NCBI RefSeq assembly: GCF_027531815.1
Contig: NZ_JAPZSK010000008.1
Coordinates: forward strand, 32,266 to 96,265
Length of the DNA: 64,000 nt
Direction of reading: 5' to 3'
From: Gemmatimonas sp.
GTDB lineage: Bacteria; Gemmatimonadota; Gemmatimonadetes; Gemmatimonadales; Gemmatimonadaceae
The first letter of the stretch is position 1; each line of letters begins with the position of its first letter. The notes under the pieces were generated by a model, which saw only the letters and a program-made list of their open reading frames with translations, ran no database searches and was not told the origin of the DNA. Of this stretch, positions 54,440-63,348 are shown in pieces. The position numbers were made by a program, and so were the translations under genes.

Positions 54440-57400
54440 TCAGCCACCGGTGCGCACGAGGCGCACCCGGTCGGCGCCAAGCAGCGCGCGAAGGTCGGAA
54501 AGAATTGCGGGGGATGCCGTGACCGTCAGCGATTTCGACCGGAAGCGGACCGCCCGCCCGTTCGCGTCGCGCCAGTGCAGCTCGAGCGGAGCCGATCCTT
54601 CGTGCGACTCCACCTTCGCGCGGACATCCTCCATGATTGCGGCGGGGAGATCGAGCCCGGGAGCCAGGTCGATCGCCACCGCCACTTCACCGCTGGCGCG
54701 CACCTCCTCGAAGCGCGTGACCCCGTCTACGATGAACGTGGCGTTTTCGACGCCCTGATCCTTCTTCGAGTAGCCGCCCTTGAGCAGGAGAGGTACGTCG
54801 GGGCGTACCCGCTCCGCAATGACCCCCCACGCCTCCGGAAAGACCAGCACCTCGGAAGATCCGGAAAAATCCTCGACTGTCAACCGGGCGAACTCGTTGC
54901 CGGAACGCTTCGCGATCTGCTTCTTGATGGCGGTGACTACCACCCCGATGGTGACCGGCTCGGGGACCCACGTGCCCAGCTGGGCCACCGTGTGCGAGGC
55001 GAAGAGTTCGCACTCCGTTCGGTATTTTTCCAGCGGGTGACCGGAGATGTAGAACCCCAGCAGCTCCTTCTCGCGCTGCAGCCGCTCACTTTCCGCCCAC
55101 GGCGGGGTATTGGGCAGCGCGGGTGCCCCCGACGGCCGGTGTACCTCCTCCGCGGGGCCTCCCAGCAGATCCCCGAACAGGGAGACCTGCCCCTTCTCCG
55201 CCTCTTCCTGCTGCAGCGTGGCCTCGCTCATGGCGGCATCGAGCGCCGCCATGAGCTGCGCGCGGTGCCCCCCCAGGCCGTCGCCGGCTCCGGCGGCAAT
55301 GAGCGCCTCGAACACCCGCTTGTTGAACACCCGCAGGTCCACGCGCGTGCACAGGTCGTAGAGGCTCGTGAACGGGCCCTCGGCGCGCGCCGCCAGCAGC
55401 GAATCGATGGCGCCGCGCCCTACGTTGCGGATGGCGCCCAGGCCGAAGCGGATGCGCCGGTCACCCACCACCGTAAAGCGCCACCCCGACTCGTTCACAT
55501 CCGGTGCCAGCACCTCGAGCCCCATTTCGCGGGCTTCGGCAATGTACTTGATGACCTCTTCGGTCTTCCCGATGTTCGACGACAGCAGCGCCGCCATGAA
55601 CTCGGCGGGATGGTGCGTCTTGAGGAAGGCCGTGTGGTACGCGACGACGGAGTACGCGACGCTGTGGCTGTTGTGAACGACAATGTCGTTCGCCACGAAG
55701 TTGTGCGTATCGGCGATCTCGAGGTCGTACGTGCGCTGTTCGCCAGCCGGTTCGATCGAGACTACCCGATCCCACAGCACGTCGTTGTCGCCCAGTCGTT
55801 CGAGCGCCGCATCACCAAAGTACTTGGCCAGGCGGTTCACCACGGCGCGGGTGAAACCGATCTTCGATGGATTCGTACCGACCGGGTAGAGATCGCGAGC
55901 GGATACGTCGGCGCCCGCTTCCACCACGCTCCACGGGGCGCCACGCCGCGTCTTTGCCGCCCGCGCGAGCGCGCGCACCGGCCCTACCGGTACCAGGTCC
56001 TTGCTCGGACCGCTCACCGCATCGAGCGGCATCGCGGCCATGGCTGCCCGCTTCGCCGGGGCCACGAGGTGGCGTCCCACGTGCGCGGCAAACGGCCGCA
56101 GGTTCTCCACCCCCGTCACGAACACCTGATACCCGACCCGCGGTCCCCCCGCGTAGCCGAACGTGACGTCGCGAAGGCGCCCCAGAATGCCCAGGCGCAA
56201 CAACAGATGCTGCACCTGCTGCGCGAGCCGCTTCGACGCCGTGGCGTAGTACGTGGAGCGATCCTCGGCGTTCACGTGACCGTCGCCATCCCACATGCGA
56301 CCAAGCAGCATGCCGATCTGCGCGTCGGGGAGTTCGAAGGCCGCTGCCGGAACCTCCTTGGTCGTGGCGACCTTGCCAAGCAGGTCGAGCGCACGTGCCC
56401 ACTCGAAGATGCCGTTGGGCTGCGCACGGTCGAGACGCCCCGTATAGATCGACGCGGTTCCCTTGTGCGTGGTCCGTGTGCAACGGACGTTCGCAAACCG
56501 CTCGGCGGCTGCCGTGAAGTCGGCAATCGACGCCTCGTCCTGATTGTAGTAGTACACGCCGCTCGGGTGGCCGAGGTTCCCCTCGGCCAGAAGATGGCCC
56601 AGCGCTACGACCTCGTGCTCCGGCCACTCAGTACGCGCACCACCCGGCAGTGCACGTGGTACGGCGATGTGCTCGCCCACGCCGATTGCCTCGAGGTTGC
56701 GCCAGCCGTCGATCATGAGGAACGGGTGGTTCCCCGTCGCCATGATTTCGCGACCGGACTCGGTACGGAGCCGGAAGACCGGCTTCACGCCGTTGTCCAT
56801 CACGTCGAGTACGCGGCCATGGCCAAGGCGCAGCGCATCCACATCACAGGTGGCGACGGCATCGAGCGTGGCGCGCCCCTCGTACACATCGGCAATACGG
56901 ACGAGACGGCCCGTCGCGGCGTCGTAGATCTCCGTATCGCCAACCAGACACTTGTTGAATCCGTACCGCCCGAACGTTTCGATCTGGCTGGCCAGCTCTT
57001 CGATGATCTTCCTGTCGTAGCCCTTGGCAATCGCCTTCTCGGTGAACTTGCCCAGCTCCTTCTTGATCAGCTCCGCGTCTTTCTTGCCCACGGCCTTGCG
57101 CAACACGTCGGCTTCGGCGAGCGAAATGCCCGCCAGCACCTGGGCAATACGCATCACCTGCTCCTGATAGGTGATGACCCCGTACGTGTTGGACAGAATG
57201 GGCTCGAGCTCCGGCAGCGGATACACCGTGGGCTCTTCGCCGCGCTTGCGGCGGATGTACACGTTGTGCATGCCGGCGTCGAGCGGCCCCGGGCGCAGCA
57301 GCGCGTTGGACGCCACGAGGTCGTCGAAGCGGTCGCAGCGCATGCGCTTGAGCACGTCGGTCGCCAGCGCACTTTCGAACTGGAACACGCCCCCCGTACG

Positions 57401-59215
57401 GCCGGCGCGCAGCACCTGGTACGTCTTGTCGTCGGTGAAGCCACGCTCCTCGAGCGTGACCTCCACGCCCGTGCGCTGCTTCACCGCCTTGATCGTGTCG
57501 GTGATGACGGTGAGCGTGGTGAGCCCCAGGAAGTCCATCTTGAGCATGCCGGCCTTCTCCAGCGCCGTCATGTCGTACTGCGTCACGATCACGCGCTCGT
57601 CGCCATCCCCCCCCGAGCCCTTGGTCGACTGCGTGCAGATGGGCACGAACTCGTCCAGCGGGCCCGGCGCAATGACCACCCCGGCGGCGTGCACCCCCGT
57701 GTGACGGGACAACCCTTCCAGCTTCACCGCAAAGTCGAGCAGCTGCCGGTAGCGCTCATCGGTCTGGTAGAACTGCTTGACCTCCGGCACCTGCTCGATG
57801 GCTTCCGCCACCGTGAGCGAGTTGTTGGGGGCGTTCGGAATGAGCTTCGCCAGCGCATCGGTTTCGGCCGGCGTGAACCCCAGCGTGCGCCCCACATCCT
57901 TCACCGCGGCGCGTGACTTCATCGTGCCGAAGGTCACGATCTGCCCCACGCTGTCCTTGCCGTACTTCTGCCGCACGTAGTCGATCACTTCGCCGCGCCG
58001 CTCGAAGCAGAAGTCGACGTCCACGTCGGGCATGCTCACGCGCTCCGGATTCAGGAAGCGCTCGAAGAGCAGGTCGAACTCCAGTGGGCAGACATCGGTG
58101 ATCTTCGTGGCGTATGCCACCAGCGATCCAGCCGCGGAGCCGCGCCCCGGACCCACCGGAATGCCGCGGTCACGCGCCGCCTTGATGAAGTCGGCGGTGA
58201 TGAGGAAGTAGCCCGCGTAGCCGGTCTTGGTAATGACCCCCAGCTCGTAGTCGAGGCGTTCCTGCACCTCGGCCGGCAACGGATCGCCGTAGCGGACCTT
58301 GGCACCGTCGGTGGCGAGCTGCACCAGCAGGTCGTTTTCCGTCGCCACACCGTCCGGCAGCGGAAAGTTCGGCACGTAGTACTTCTTCGCGAACTGCACA
58401 TCCACCGCGTCGGCAATGGCGAGCGTGTTCGTGAGCACATCCTCACGACCGGGGAAGAACGGACGCACTTCGTCGGCACTCTTGAAGTAGAGGCCGTCGT
58501 CGTACTTCATGCGGTCCTTGTCGTTCCGGTCCTTCCCCAGACCGATGCACAGCAGCACGTCGTGCGCGTCGTGATCCTCGTGCTTGAGGAAGTGCGCGTC
58601 GTTGGTGGCCACCACCGGCAGGCCAAGGTCGTCGGCCAGGCTCAGCACCTTGGCGTTGAGCCGGCTCTGCCCCTCGCTCGTGTGCGCCTGCACTTCCAGG
58701 TAGTAGCGCCCCTGGAACAGCTCGGCGTACCAGGCGGCGGCCTCCCGCGCCTCGTCCAGGCGGTCGTCCAGCAGGTGCCCCGCCACCTCCCCCGCCATGC
58801 AGGCCGAGGTCACGATGAGCCCCTCGGAATACTGCGCGAGCAGTTCCCGGTCGATGCGCGGCTTGGTGTAGAACCCCTCGGTGTAGCCCAGCGACGTGAC
58901 CTTCGTGAGGTTCTTGTACCCCTGCAGGTCGCGCGCGAGCAGCACCAGGTGGTAGTAGGGCTTCACGCCAGGCGCCGGCCGGCCGCGCGTGCGCCGGTCC
59001 CCCGGGGCCACATACGCTTCCATGCCCAGAATGGGCTTCACCCCGGCCTTCTTCGCCTTCTCCTGGAACTCCCAGGCGGCATGCATGTTACCGTGATCGG
59101 TGATCGCCAGCGCCGGCATTTCGTACTGCTGGGCGCGCGTGATCAGATCGTCGATACGATTCGCCCCGTCGAGCAGCGAATATTCGGAGTGGCAGTGCAG
59201 GTGAACGAACGACAT
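54440..59215 (-). CDS. dnaE: DNA polymerase III subunit alpha, interrupted by an intein
   Basis: A 1591-codon gene; removing the 427-residue intein leaves 1164 residues, the normal DnaE length. The PHP domain opens 'HLHCHSEYSLLDG'. The palm has 'PGRGSAAGSLVAY' and 'PDVDVDFC' with D399 and D401, and 'LKMDFLGL' carries the third Asp. The 'FGRYGFNK-SHSVAYS' helix-hairpin region is split by the intein. The C-terminus has an OB-fold ('ITIGVVVTAIKKQIAKRSGNEFARLTVEDFSGSSEVLVF' pattern). It is the main replicase, and is read with accA and ricT. It starts 8 bases from the divergent aminopeptidase gene. Confidence 0.97.
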   Translation of the reverse strand: MSFVHLHCHSEYSLLDGANRIDDLITRAQQYEMPALAITDHGNMHAAWEFQEKAKKAGVKPILGMEAYVAPGDRRTRGRPAPGVKPYYHLVLLARDLQGYKNLTKVTSLGYTEGFYTKPRIDRELLAQYSEGLIVTSACMAGEVAGHLLDDRLDEAREAAAWYAELFQGRYYLEVQAHTSEGQSRLNAKVLSLADDLGLPVVATNDAHFLKHEDHDAHDVLLCIGLGKDRNDKDRMKYDDGLYFKSADEVRPFFPGREDVLTNTLAIADAVDVQFAKKYYVPNFPLPDGVATENDLLVQLATDGAKVRYGDPLPAEVQERLDYELGVITKTGYAGYFLITADFIKAARDRGIPVGPGRGSAAGSLVAYATKITDVCPLEFDLLFERFLNPERVSMPDVDVDFCFERRGEVIDYVRQKYGKDSVGQIVTFGTMKSRAAVKDVGRTLGFTPAETDALAKLIPNAPNNSLTVAEAIEQVPEVKQFYQTDERYRQLLDFAVKLEGLSRHTGVHAAGVVIAPGPLDEFVPICTQSTKGSGGDGDERVIVTQYDMTALEKAGMLKMDFLGLTTLTVITDTIKAVKQRTGVEVTLEERGFTDDKTYQVLRAGRTGGVFQFESALATDVLKRMRCDRFDDLVASNALLRPGPLDAGMHNVYIRRKRGEEPTVYPLPELEPILSNTYGVITYQEQVMRIAQVLAGISLAEADVLRKAVGKKDAELIKKELGKFTEKAIAKGYDRKIIEELASQIETFGRYGFNKCLVGDTEIYDAATGRLVRIADVYEGRATLDAVATCDVDALRLGHGRVLDVMDNGVKPVFRLRTESGREIMATGNHPFLMIDGWRNLEAIGVGEHIAVPRALPGGARTEWPEHEVVALGHLLAEGNLGHPSGVYYYNQDEASIADFTAAAERFANVRCTRTTHKGTASIYTGRLDRAQPNGIFEWARALDLLGKVATTKEVPAAAFELPDAQIGMLLGRMWDGDGHVNAEDRSTYYATASKRLAQQVQHLLLRLGILGRLRDVTFGYAGGPRVGYQVFVTGVENLRPFAAHVGRHLVAPAKRAAMAAMPLDAVSGPSKDLVPVGPVRALARAAKTRRGAPWSVVEAGADVSARDLYPVGTNPSKIGFTRAVVNRLAKYFGDAALERLGDNDVLWDRVVSIEPAGEQRTYDLEIADTHNFVANDIVVHNSHSVAYSVVAYHTAFLKTHHPAEFMAALLSSNIGKTEEVIKYIAEAREMGLEVLAPDVNESGWRFTVVGDRRIRFGLGAIRNVGRGAIDSLLAARAEGPFTSLYDLCTRVDLRVFNKRVFEALIAAGAGDGLGGHRAQLMAALDAAMSEATLQQEEAEKGQVSLFGDLLGGPAEEVHRPSGAPALPNTPPWAESERLQREKELLGFYISGHPLEKYRTECELFASHTVAQLGTWVPEPVTIGVVVTAIKKQIAKRSGNEFARLTVEDFSGSSEVLVFPEAWGVIAERVRPDVPLLLKGGYSKKDQGVENATFIVDGVTRFEEVRASGEVAVAIDLAPGLDLPAAIMEDVRAKVESHEGSAPLELHWRDANGRAVRFRSKSLTVTASPAILSDLRALLGADRVRLVRTGG
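55670..56950 (-). mobile_element. DnaE intein with LAGLIDADG homing endonuclease
   Basis: A 427-residue intein (DnaE precursor residues 756-1182). Block A starts Cys1 in CLVGDTEI, and block B is ATGNHPFL with the catalytic His. The endonuclease motifs are LGHLLAEGN and MLLGRMWDGDG, each keeping an acidic residue. Block F is TYDLEIADTHNFVAND, and block G ends VVHN with penultimate His and terminal Asn. The first downstream extein residue is Ser. It splits GFNK from SHS, three residues after the site used by cyanobacterial split DnaE inteins. All splicing residues are present, so it is probably active. Confidence 0.95.
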
Positions 59216-59223
59216 GACCGGGA

Positions 59224-60342
59224 ATGATACCTCACCCAGCTGAACCGCGGCAGCACTTGCGCCGGTACCTTGGCACGCAGTGGCGCCGCCTCCTCAAGAT
59301 CACCGGCACCGCCAGTGCGACGCTCGCCGTGGCGTTCCTCGGGCTTACGCCCATGGGCTGCTACCTCTCGCGTGCGGCGTACGAAGAAGCCCGCATACTG
59401 GCGCGTCGTCAGCCCATTCCCCGCCTCGTGGCGCGCGAGTCCACGGAACCGGCGCTGCGCGCCAAGCTGGCCCTCGTGCTCGAAGCCCGGCAGTTCGCGG
59501 TCGATTCGCTGCGCCTCAAGGCGGAGGAAAGCTTCACCACCTTCTCGCAGCTCGATCGGGACACGCTCGTGCTCGTGGTCTCCGCGGCGTACCCCGACCG
59601 TCTCGAGCGCAAGAGCTGGTGGTTTCCCGTGGTGGGGCGGTTTCCCTACAAGGGGTTCTTCGATTTCACGGAGGCACGGAGAACGGCGGAGGCACTGAGT
59701 GCCGAGGGGTACGATGTCACGGTGGGTCCCGCCAGCGCCTTCAGCACGCTCGGGTGGTTCAACGACCCGCTGGTGAGCACCACGGTGAAGGCGGACAGCG
59801 TGACGCTGGTGAACACGGTGCTGCATGAACTGCTGCACACCACCTTCTTCGCCAAGGGGCAGGTGAGCTTCAACGAAAGCTTCGCCACCTTCGTGGGGGG
59901 GCGCGGCGCCGAGCACTTCTTTCGGGCCCGGGGGGACAGCGCCCTGCTGCGCCGGGCGCAGGACGACTGGCACGATGATCTGCTGCTGGGCGCCTTCTGG
60001 GAGCGCACGGCGAAGGAGATCGACAGCGTCTTCGCCACGCTCCCCGATTCCGCGCGGACGCCGCGCATTGCGGCGCGTGACACGGTGTACACGCGCGCCC
60101 GGCGTCGCCTCGTCGACTCCGTGGGGCCGCAGCTCCGCACCTATCCCGCCGGCTGGGTGGAGCGGGTGCCGCTCAACAACGCCGTGCTTATGTCCCGGCG
60201 CGTGTACGCCGAGCGCCTCGACCGGTTCGATTCGGTCTACACCGCGAGCGGTGGCAACATTCGCGAGGCGATCCGACGGGTGATTGCGGCGCACCGGGAT
60301 TCGGTGCGCACTACGGAGAAAACGAGAAAAGCGGGGAACTGA
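59224..60342 (+). CDS. Predicted zinc aminopeptidase lipoprotein (PF10023-like)
   Basis: A 372-residue protein with a hydrophobic N-terminus and a lipobox-like 'LTPMGC' (Cys46) followed by YLS. The catalytic zinc site is HELLH (201-205) with a downstream 'NESFATFVGGRGAEHFF' supplying the third ligand, as in the predicted aminopeptidase family PF10023. It should be a periplasmic or membrane-anchored metallopeptidase. The ATG is only 8 bases from the dnaE start on the other strand, so the real start may be the in-frame TTG 33 bases downstream. Confidence 0.8.
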   Translation: MIPHPAEPRQHLRRYLGTQWRRLLKITGTASATLAVAFLGLTPMGCYLSRAAYEEARILARRQPIPRLVARESTEPALRAKLALVLEARQFAVDSLRLKAEESFTTFSQLDRDTLVLVVSAAYPDRLERKSWWFPVVGRFPYKGFFDFTEARRTAEALSAEGYDVTVGPASAFSTLGWFNDPLVSTTVKADSVTLVNTVLHELLHTTFFAKGQVSFNESFATFVGGRGAEHFFRARGDSALLRRAQDDWHDDLLLGAFWERTAKEIDSVFATLPDSARTPRIAARDTVYTRARRRLVDSVGPQLRTYPAGWVERVPLNNAVLMSRRVYAERLDRFDSVYTASGGNIREAIRRVIAAHRDSVRTTEKTRKAGN

Positions 60343-60456
60343 TACTGGGAGAAAGTGAGAAAGAGAGAAAAGGAGAACCCTCACCTGATCGTTTGAGACG
60401 ATCGTCAAGCAAGTCTCCTCGTTTTCTCCTTTTCCCCGGTTCTCCCAATTTCAGTT
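60337..60456. terminator. Long imperfect inverted repeat between convergent genes
   Basis: Purine-rich AACTGATACTGGGAGAA-type sequence starting at 60337 is mirrored by pyrimidine-rich sequence ending at 60456, with further gaga/tctc pairing inwards and a central GATCGT-TTGAG-ACGATC hairpin (60387-60403). It spans the stop of the plus-strand gene and ends 33 bases before the stop of the minus-strand peptidase, so it probably acts as a two-way terminator. Confidence 0.6.
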
Positions 60457-60489
60457 CCTCCCTCTCGCCCCTTCCCCAAAGGTGGGCTG

Positions 60490-63348
60490 CTACTTGGACG
60501 CTTCGGGCAGCAGCACGAACCGCGCCCGATTCTCCTCACTGAGAAACTTCCGCGCCGCCGCACTCAGCGCCTCGGCGCTGAGGCCGTTGACGAGCGTCAG
60601 GTAATCGCCCAGCGTGTCCAGTGCATCGCCGTGCTCCACGCGCGTGCGGATGGTGTTCAGCCAGTAGCCGTTCTGCTTCTGCTGCACCTCGAACTCGCGC
60701 CGCTGCTGCTCCTTCACACGCTCCACCTCGGCGGCGGTGGGCGGGGTACTGCGCAACGTGGCCAGTTCGTTGCGTACGGCGGCAAACATGGTGTCGGCCT
60801 GCGCCGGGGCGGAGCCGTACTGAATGGCCACCTGCCACTCCTGCCGAATGCGGCGGGAGAAGGCGGTGTTCACACTCACCGAGTACGTGCCGCCCAGCGC
60901 CTCACGCAGCCGGTCGAGCAGCCGCATCTGCAGCAGCTCGCCCAGCGAGGAGAGCGCGTACGCATCCGCGCGCGTCCAGGGCGCCGCACCGGCCAGCAGC
61001 ACGACACTCTGGCTCTGGGGGGCAATGCCCTTGCGAACGGCCTTGTCGATCACGCCGCTGAACTGCCGAGGGCCCGCATCACGCGGAGCTTCCCGGCGAC
61101 TGCCGCCCGGCAGCGACCCCAGCCACTGCTCGGCCAGCGGCCTGAGCGCTTCGGGCGTCACGTTGCCCACGAAGAGGAAGGTGAAGTCGCCCGCATCCGC
61201 GAAGCGGTCCTGGTAGATGCGCAGCAGCTCCGGCAACGCGAGCTCCTGCAGCATGCCGGCGGACAGCGGTCGGGCGCGTGGATGCCCCATCGCCAACGTC
61301 TGCTGGATCGTGTCCCCGAACACGGCCGCCGGATTGGCGTCCTTGTTTTTCAGGAACTGCTCGAATTGCTGCAGCTGGGCGGCAAACACCGTGCTGTCGG
61401 CACGGGGGGCCGTGAACCGCAGGTACAGCAGCTGCAGGAGCGTCTCGAGATCCTTGGGGCTGGCCGCGCCCGACATCCCTTCGCTGAGGTCCGCAATGCT
61501 CGGCTGCGCAGTGGCCACCTTGCCCGTGAGCTTCTTGCGCAGGTCGATGGCGGAGAACTGGCCAACACCGCCCGCGGCAATGATGGCCGGGGCAAGGGAG
61601 GTCTTGAAGGCATCGGCATCATCCACGAGACTCGCGCCGCCGGGGCTGAACGCCGACAGCAGAATCTGGTCGGCGTTGAAGTCGGTGGGCTTGATGAGCA
61701 CGCGCACGCCATTGGAGAGCGTCCACTCCGTAATGCCGGGCCCCGGGATGAGTCGCTCACTCACTACGCGTCCCGGCGTGGGCATGGCGGCCACCAGCGC
61801 CCCTTCGGCAACGCGCTCGGTCCACGGGGCAATGTTGGCCGCCACCACCGCGCCGAACGCCGCGCGGATCTCGGTTTCGGTGGGCACGGCGAGCCCGGGC
61901 TTGTCGGGCACACTCACCGTCACCACGCGATTGGCGGCGCCGGCGCGCAACGCCGACACCGCGTTCACCTCGTCCAGCGTGATGGCGGGAATAAGGCGCT
62001 GCACGGCCCGGTACTCGAAGGCAATGCCGGGCGCTCCTTCGCCCGTGAGGAAGTGGTTCACATACTCGTCCACGAACGCGTCGCTCGACGACTTGTCGCG
62101 CTCGGCGAATGCCCGCTCGTAGGCGCGCAGCATGCTCGTGCGGGCCCGCTCCAGTTCGGGCGCGAGGAACCCATGGCGCTGCACCCGCTCGGCTTCGGTG
62201 AGCACCGCCTGCAGGGTTTCCACGAGGCGCCCTTCCTTGGCACCCGCGTCGAGCGACACGATTTCGCTGCCGCGCACGAACGCCCCGCTCCCCGCGCCGG
62301 CGCCGGTGAACGGCGATTCCGGCTTGAGCGCCAGCTCCTGCAGGCGCTGGTTGAGCATGCCGTTGTACAACTGCTCCACCAGGTCGCGCCGCAGGTCGCC
62401 CACCGTGCGCGTCGCCTGGGGCGGGCGCTTCCACAGCACACTCACGCTCGAGGTGGTGAGTTCGGCGTCGGCGGCAATGGTCACGAGCGTACTGTCGTGT
62501 GCGGGCACGGATGCCTGCTCACGCACGCGCGCCCCGGTTCGCCGCGGAATGGGGCCGAAGGTCTGGCGAATGAGCCGCTCCACCCGTGTCGGTTCCGCAT
62601 CGCCCACCGCCACCACGGCCATGAGGTCAGGGCGATACCAATCGCGCCAAAACCGCTTGAGCGGCCCCGGGTTGGCGCCCTCCAGGATGTCCGGCTTGCC
62701 AATGGGCAGGCGCTCGGCGTAGCGCGAGCCGCGGAAGATCACGGGGAACTGCTTGTCGCGCAGCCGCTCCCCCGCGCCAAGGCCATCGCGCCATTCCGAC
62801 AGCACCACGCCGCGCTCGGCCACCACGTCGCTGCTGTCGAAGCGGATGCCGTTGGCCACATCGCCGAGGAAGCGGAAGCTCTTCTCCAGGATGCCGGCGC
62901 TGTCGGTGGGTACAGGGAGGATGTAAACCGTTTCGTCGAAGTTGGTGTACGCGTTGAGGTCGGCGCCGAAGCGTACGCCAATGCCTTCGAGGTACGTCAC
63001 GATGTCGTTCTTCGCGAAGTTGGTCGTCCCGTTGAACGCCATGTGCTCCACGAAGTGCGCGAGACCGCGCTGGTCATCGTCCTCGAGAATGGAGCCGGCA
63101 TTCACGACCAGCCGCAGCTCGGCGCGTTTCTCGGGCTTGGCATTGTGACGGATGTAGTAGCGGAGGCCATTGGAGAGGACGCCGACCGTCACCGCAGGGT
63201 CGAGGGGCAGGGGCGCGGCCAACGCAAAGCTGTCGGCGGCGGCAGACGCCCGGGCGGTCCTGGTCGTGGTCTGCGCCGGCAACGGAGCCGCGCCGAGGGC
63301 GAGCGAGATCAGCGCCGCGGCGCGGCGCAACGAACGGGTCGCGAACAT
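60490..63348 (-). CDS. M16-family zinc peptidase
   Basis: A 952-residue exported peptidase with a signal peptide (1-26, ending PAQ). The inverted zinc motif is H98-F-V-E101-H102 in 'RGLAHFVEHMAFNGTTNF', with the third ligand Glu further on in the 'VVAERGVVLSEW' region. The two M16 halves and inactive C-terminal repeats follow ('LPELLRIYQDRFADAGDFTFLFVGN' near residue 780). It resembles PqqL/insulinase-type proteases that clip peptides in the periplasm. ATG 63348 is chosen because the signal peptide begins there; the open frame continues upstream into repeats. Confidence 0.92.
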   Translation of the reverse strand: MFATRSLRRAAALISLALGAAPLPAQTTTRTARASAAADSFALAAPLPLDPAVTVGVLSNGLRYYIRHNAKPEKRAELRLVVNAGSILEDDDQRGLAHFVEHMAFNGTTNFAKNDIVTYLEGIGVRFGADLNAYTNFDETVYILPVPTDSAGILEKSFRFLGDVANGIRFDSSDVVAERGVVLSEWRDGLGAGERLRDKQFPVIFRGSRYAERLPIGKPDILEGANPGPLKRFWRDWYRPDLMAVVAVGDAEPTRVERLIRQTFGPIPRRTGARVREQASVPAHDSTLVTIAADAELTTSSVSVLWKRPPQATRTVGDLRRDLVEQLYNGMLNQRLQELALKPESPFTGAGAGSGAFVRGSEIVSLDAGAKEGRLVETLQAVLTEAERVQRHGFLAPELERARTSMLRAYERAFAERDKSSSDAFVDEYVNHFLTGEGAPGIAFEYRAVQRLIPAITLDEVNAVSALRAGAANRVVTVSVPDKPGLAVPTETEIRAAFGAVVAANIAPWTERVAEGALVAAMPTPGRVVSERLIPGPGITEWTLSNGVRVLIKPTDFNADQILLSAFSPGGASLVDDADAFKTSLAPAIIAAGGVGQFSAIDLRKKLTGKVATAQPSIADLSEGMSGAASPKDLETLLQLLYLRFTAPRADSTVFAAQLQQFEQFLKNKDANPAAVFGDTIQQTLAMGHPRARPLSAGMLQELALPELLRIYQDRFADAGDFTFLFVGNVTPEALRPLAEQWLGSLPGGSRREAPRDAGPRQFSGVIDKAVRKGIAPQSQSVVLLAGAAPWTRADAYALSSLGELLQMRLLDRLREALGGTYSVSVNTAFSRRIRQEWQVAIQYGSAPAQADTMFAAVRNELATLRSTPPTAAEVERVKEQQRREFEVQQKQNGYWLNTIRTRVEHGDALDTLGDYLTLVNGLSAEALSAAARKFLSEENRARFVLLPEASK

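Noticed and set aside
51239..57916. A 2225-codon open frame on the plus strand
   Set aside because: It runs antisense to metG (start only), ricT, accA and dnaE plus intein, all of which have clear family motifs. Long antisense frames are expected in DNA with such high GC at third codon positions; its translation is Arg/His/Ala-rich low complexity.
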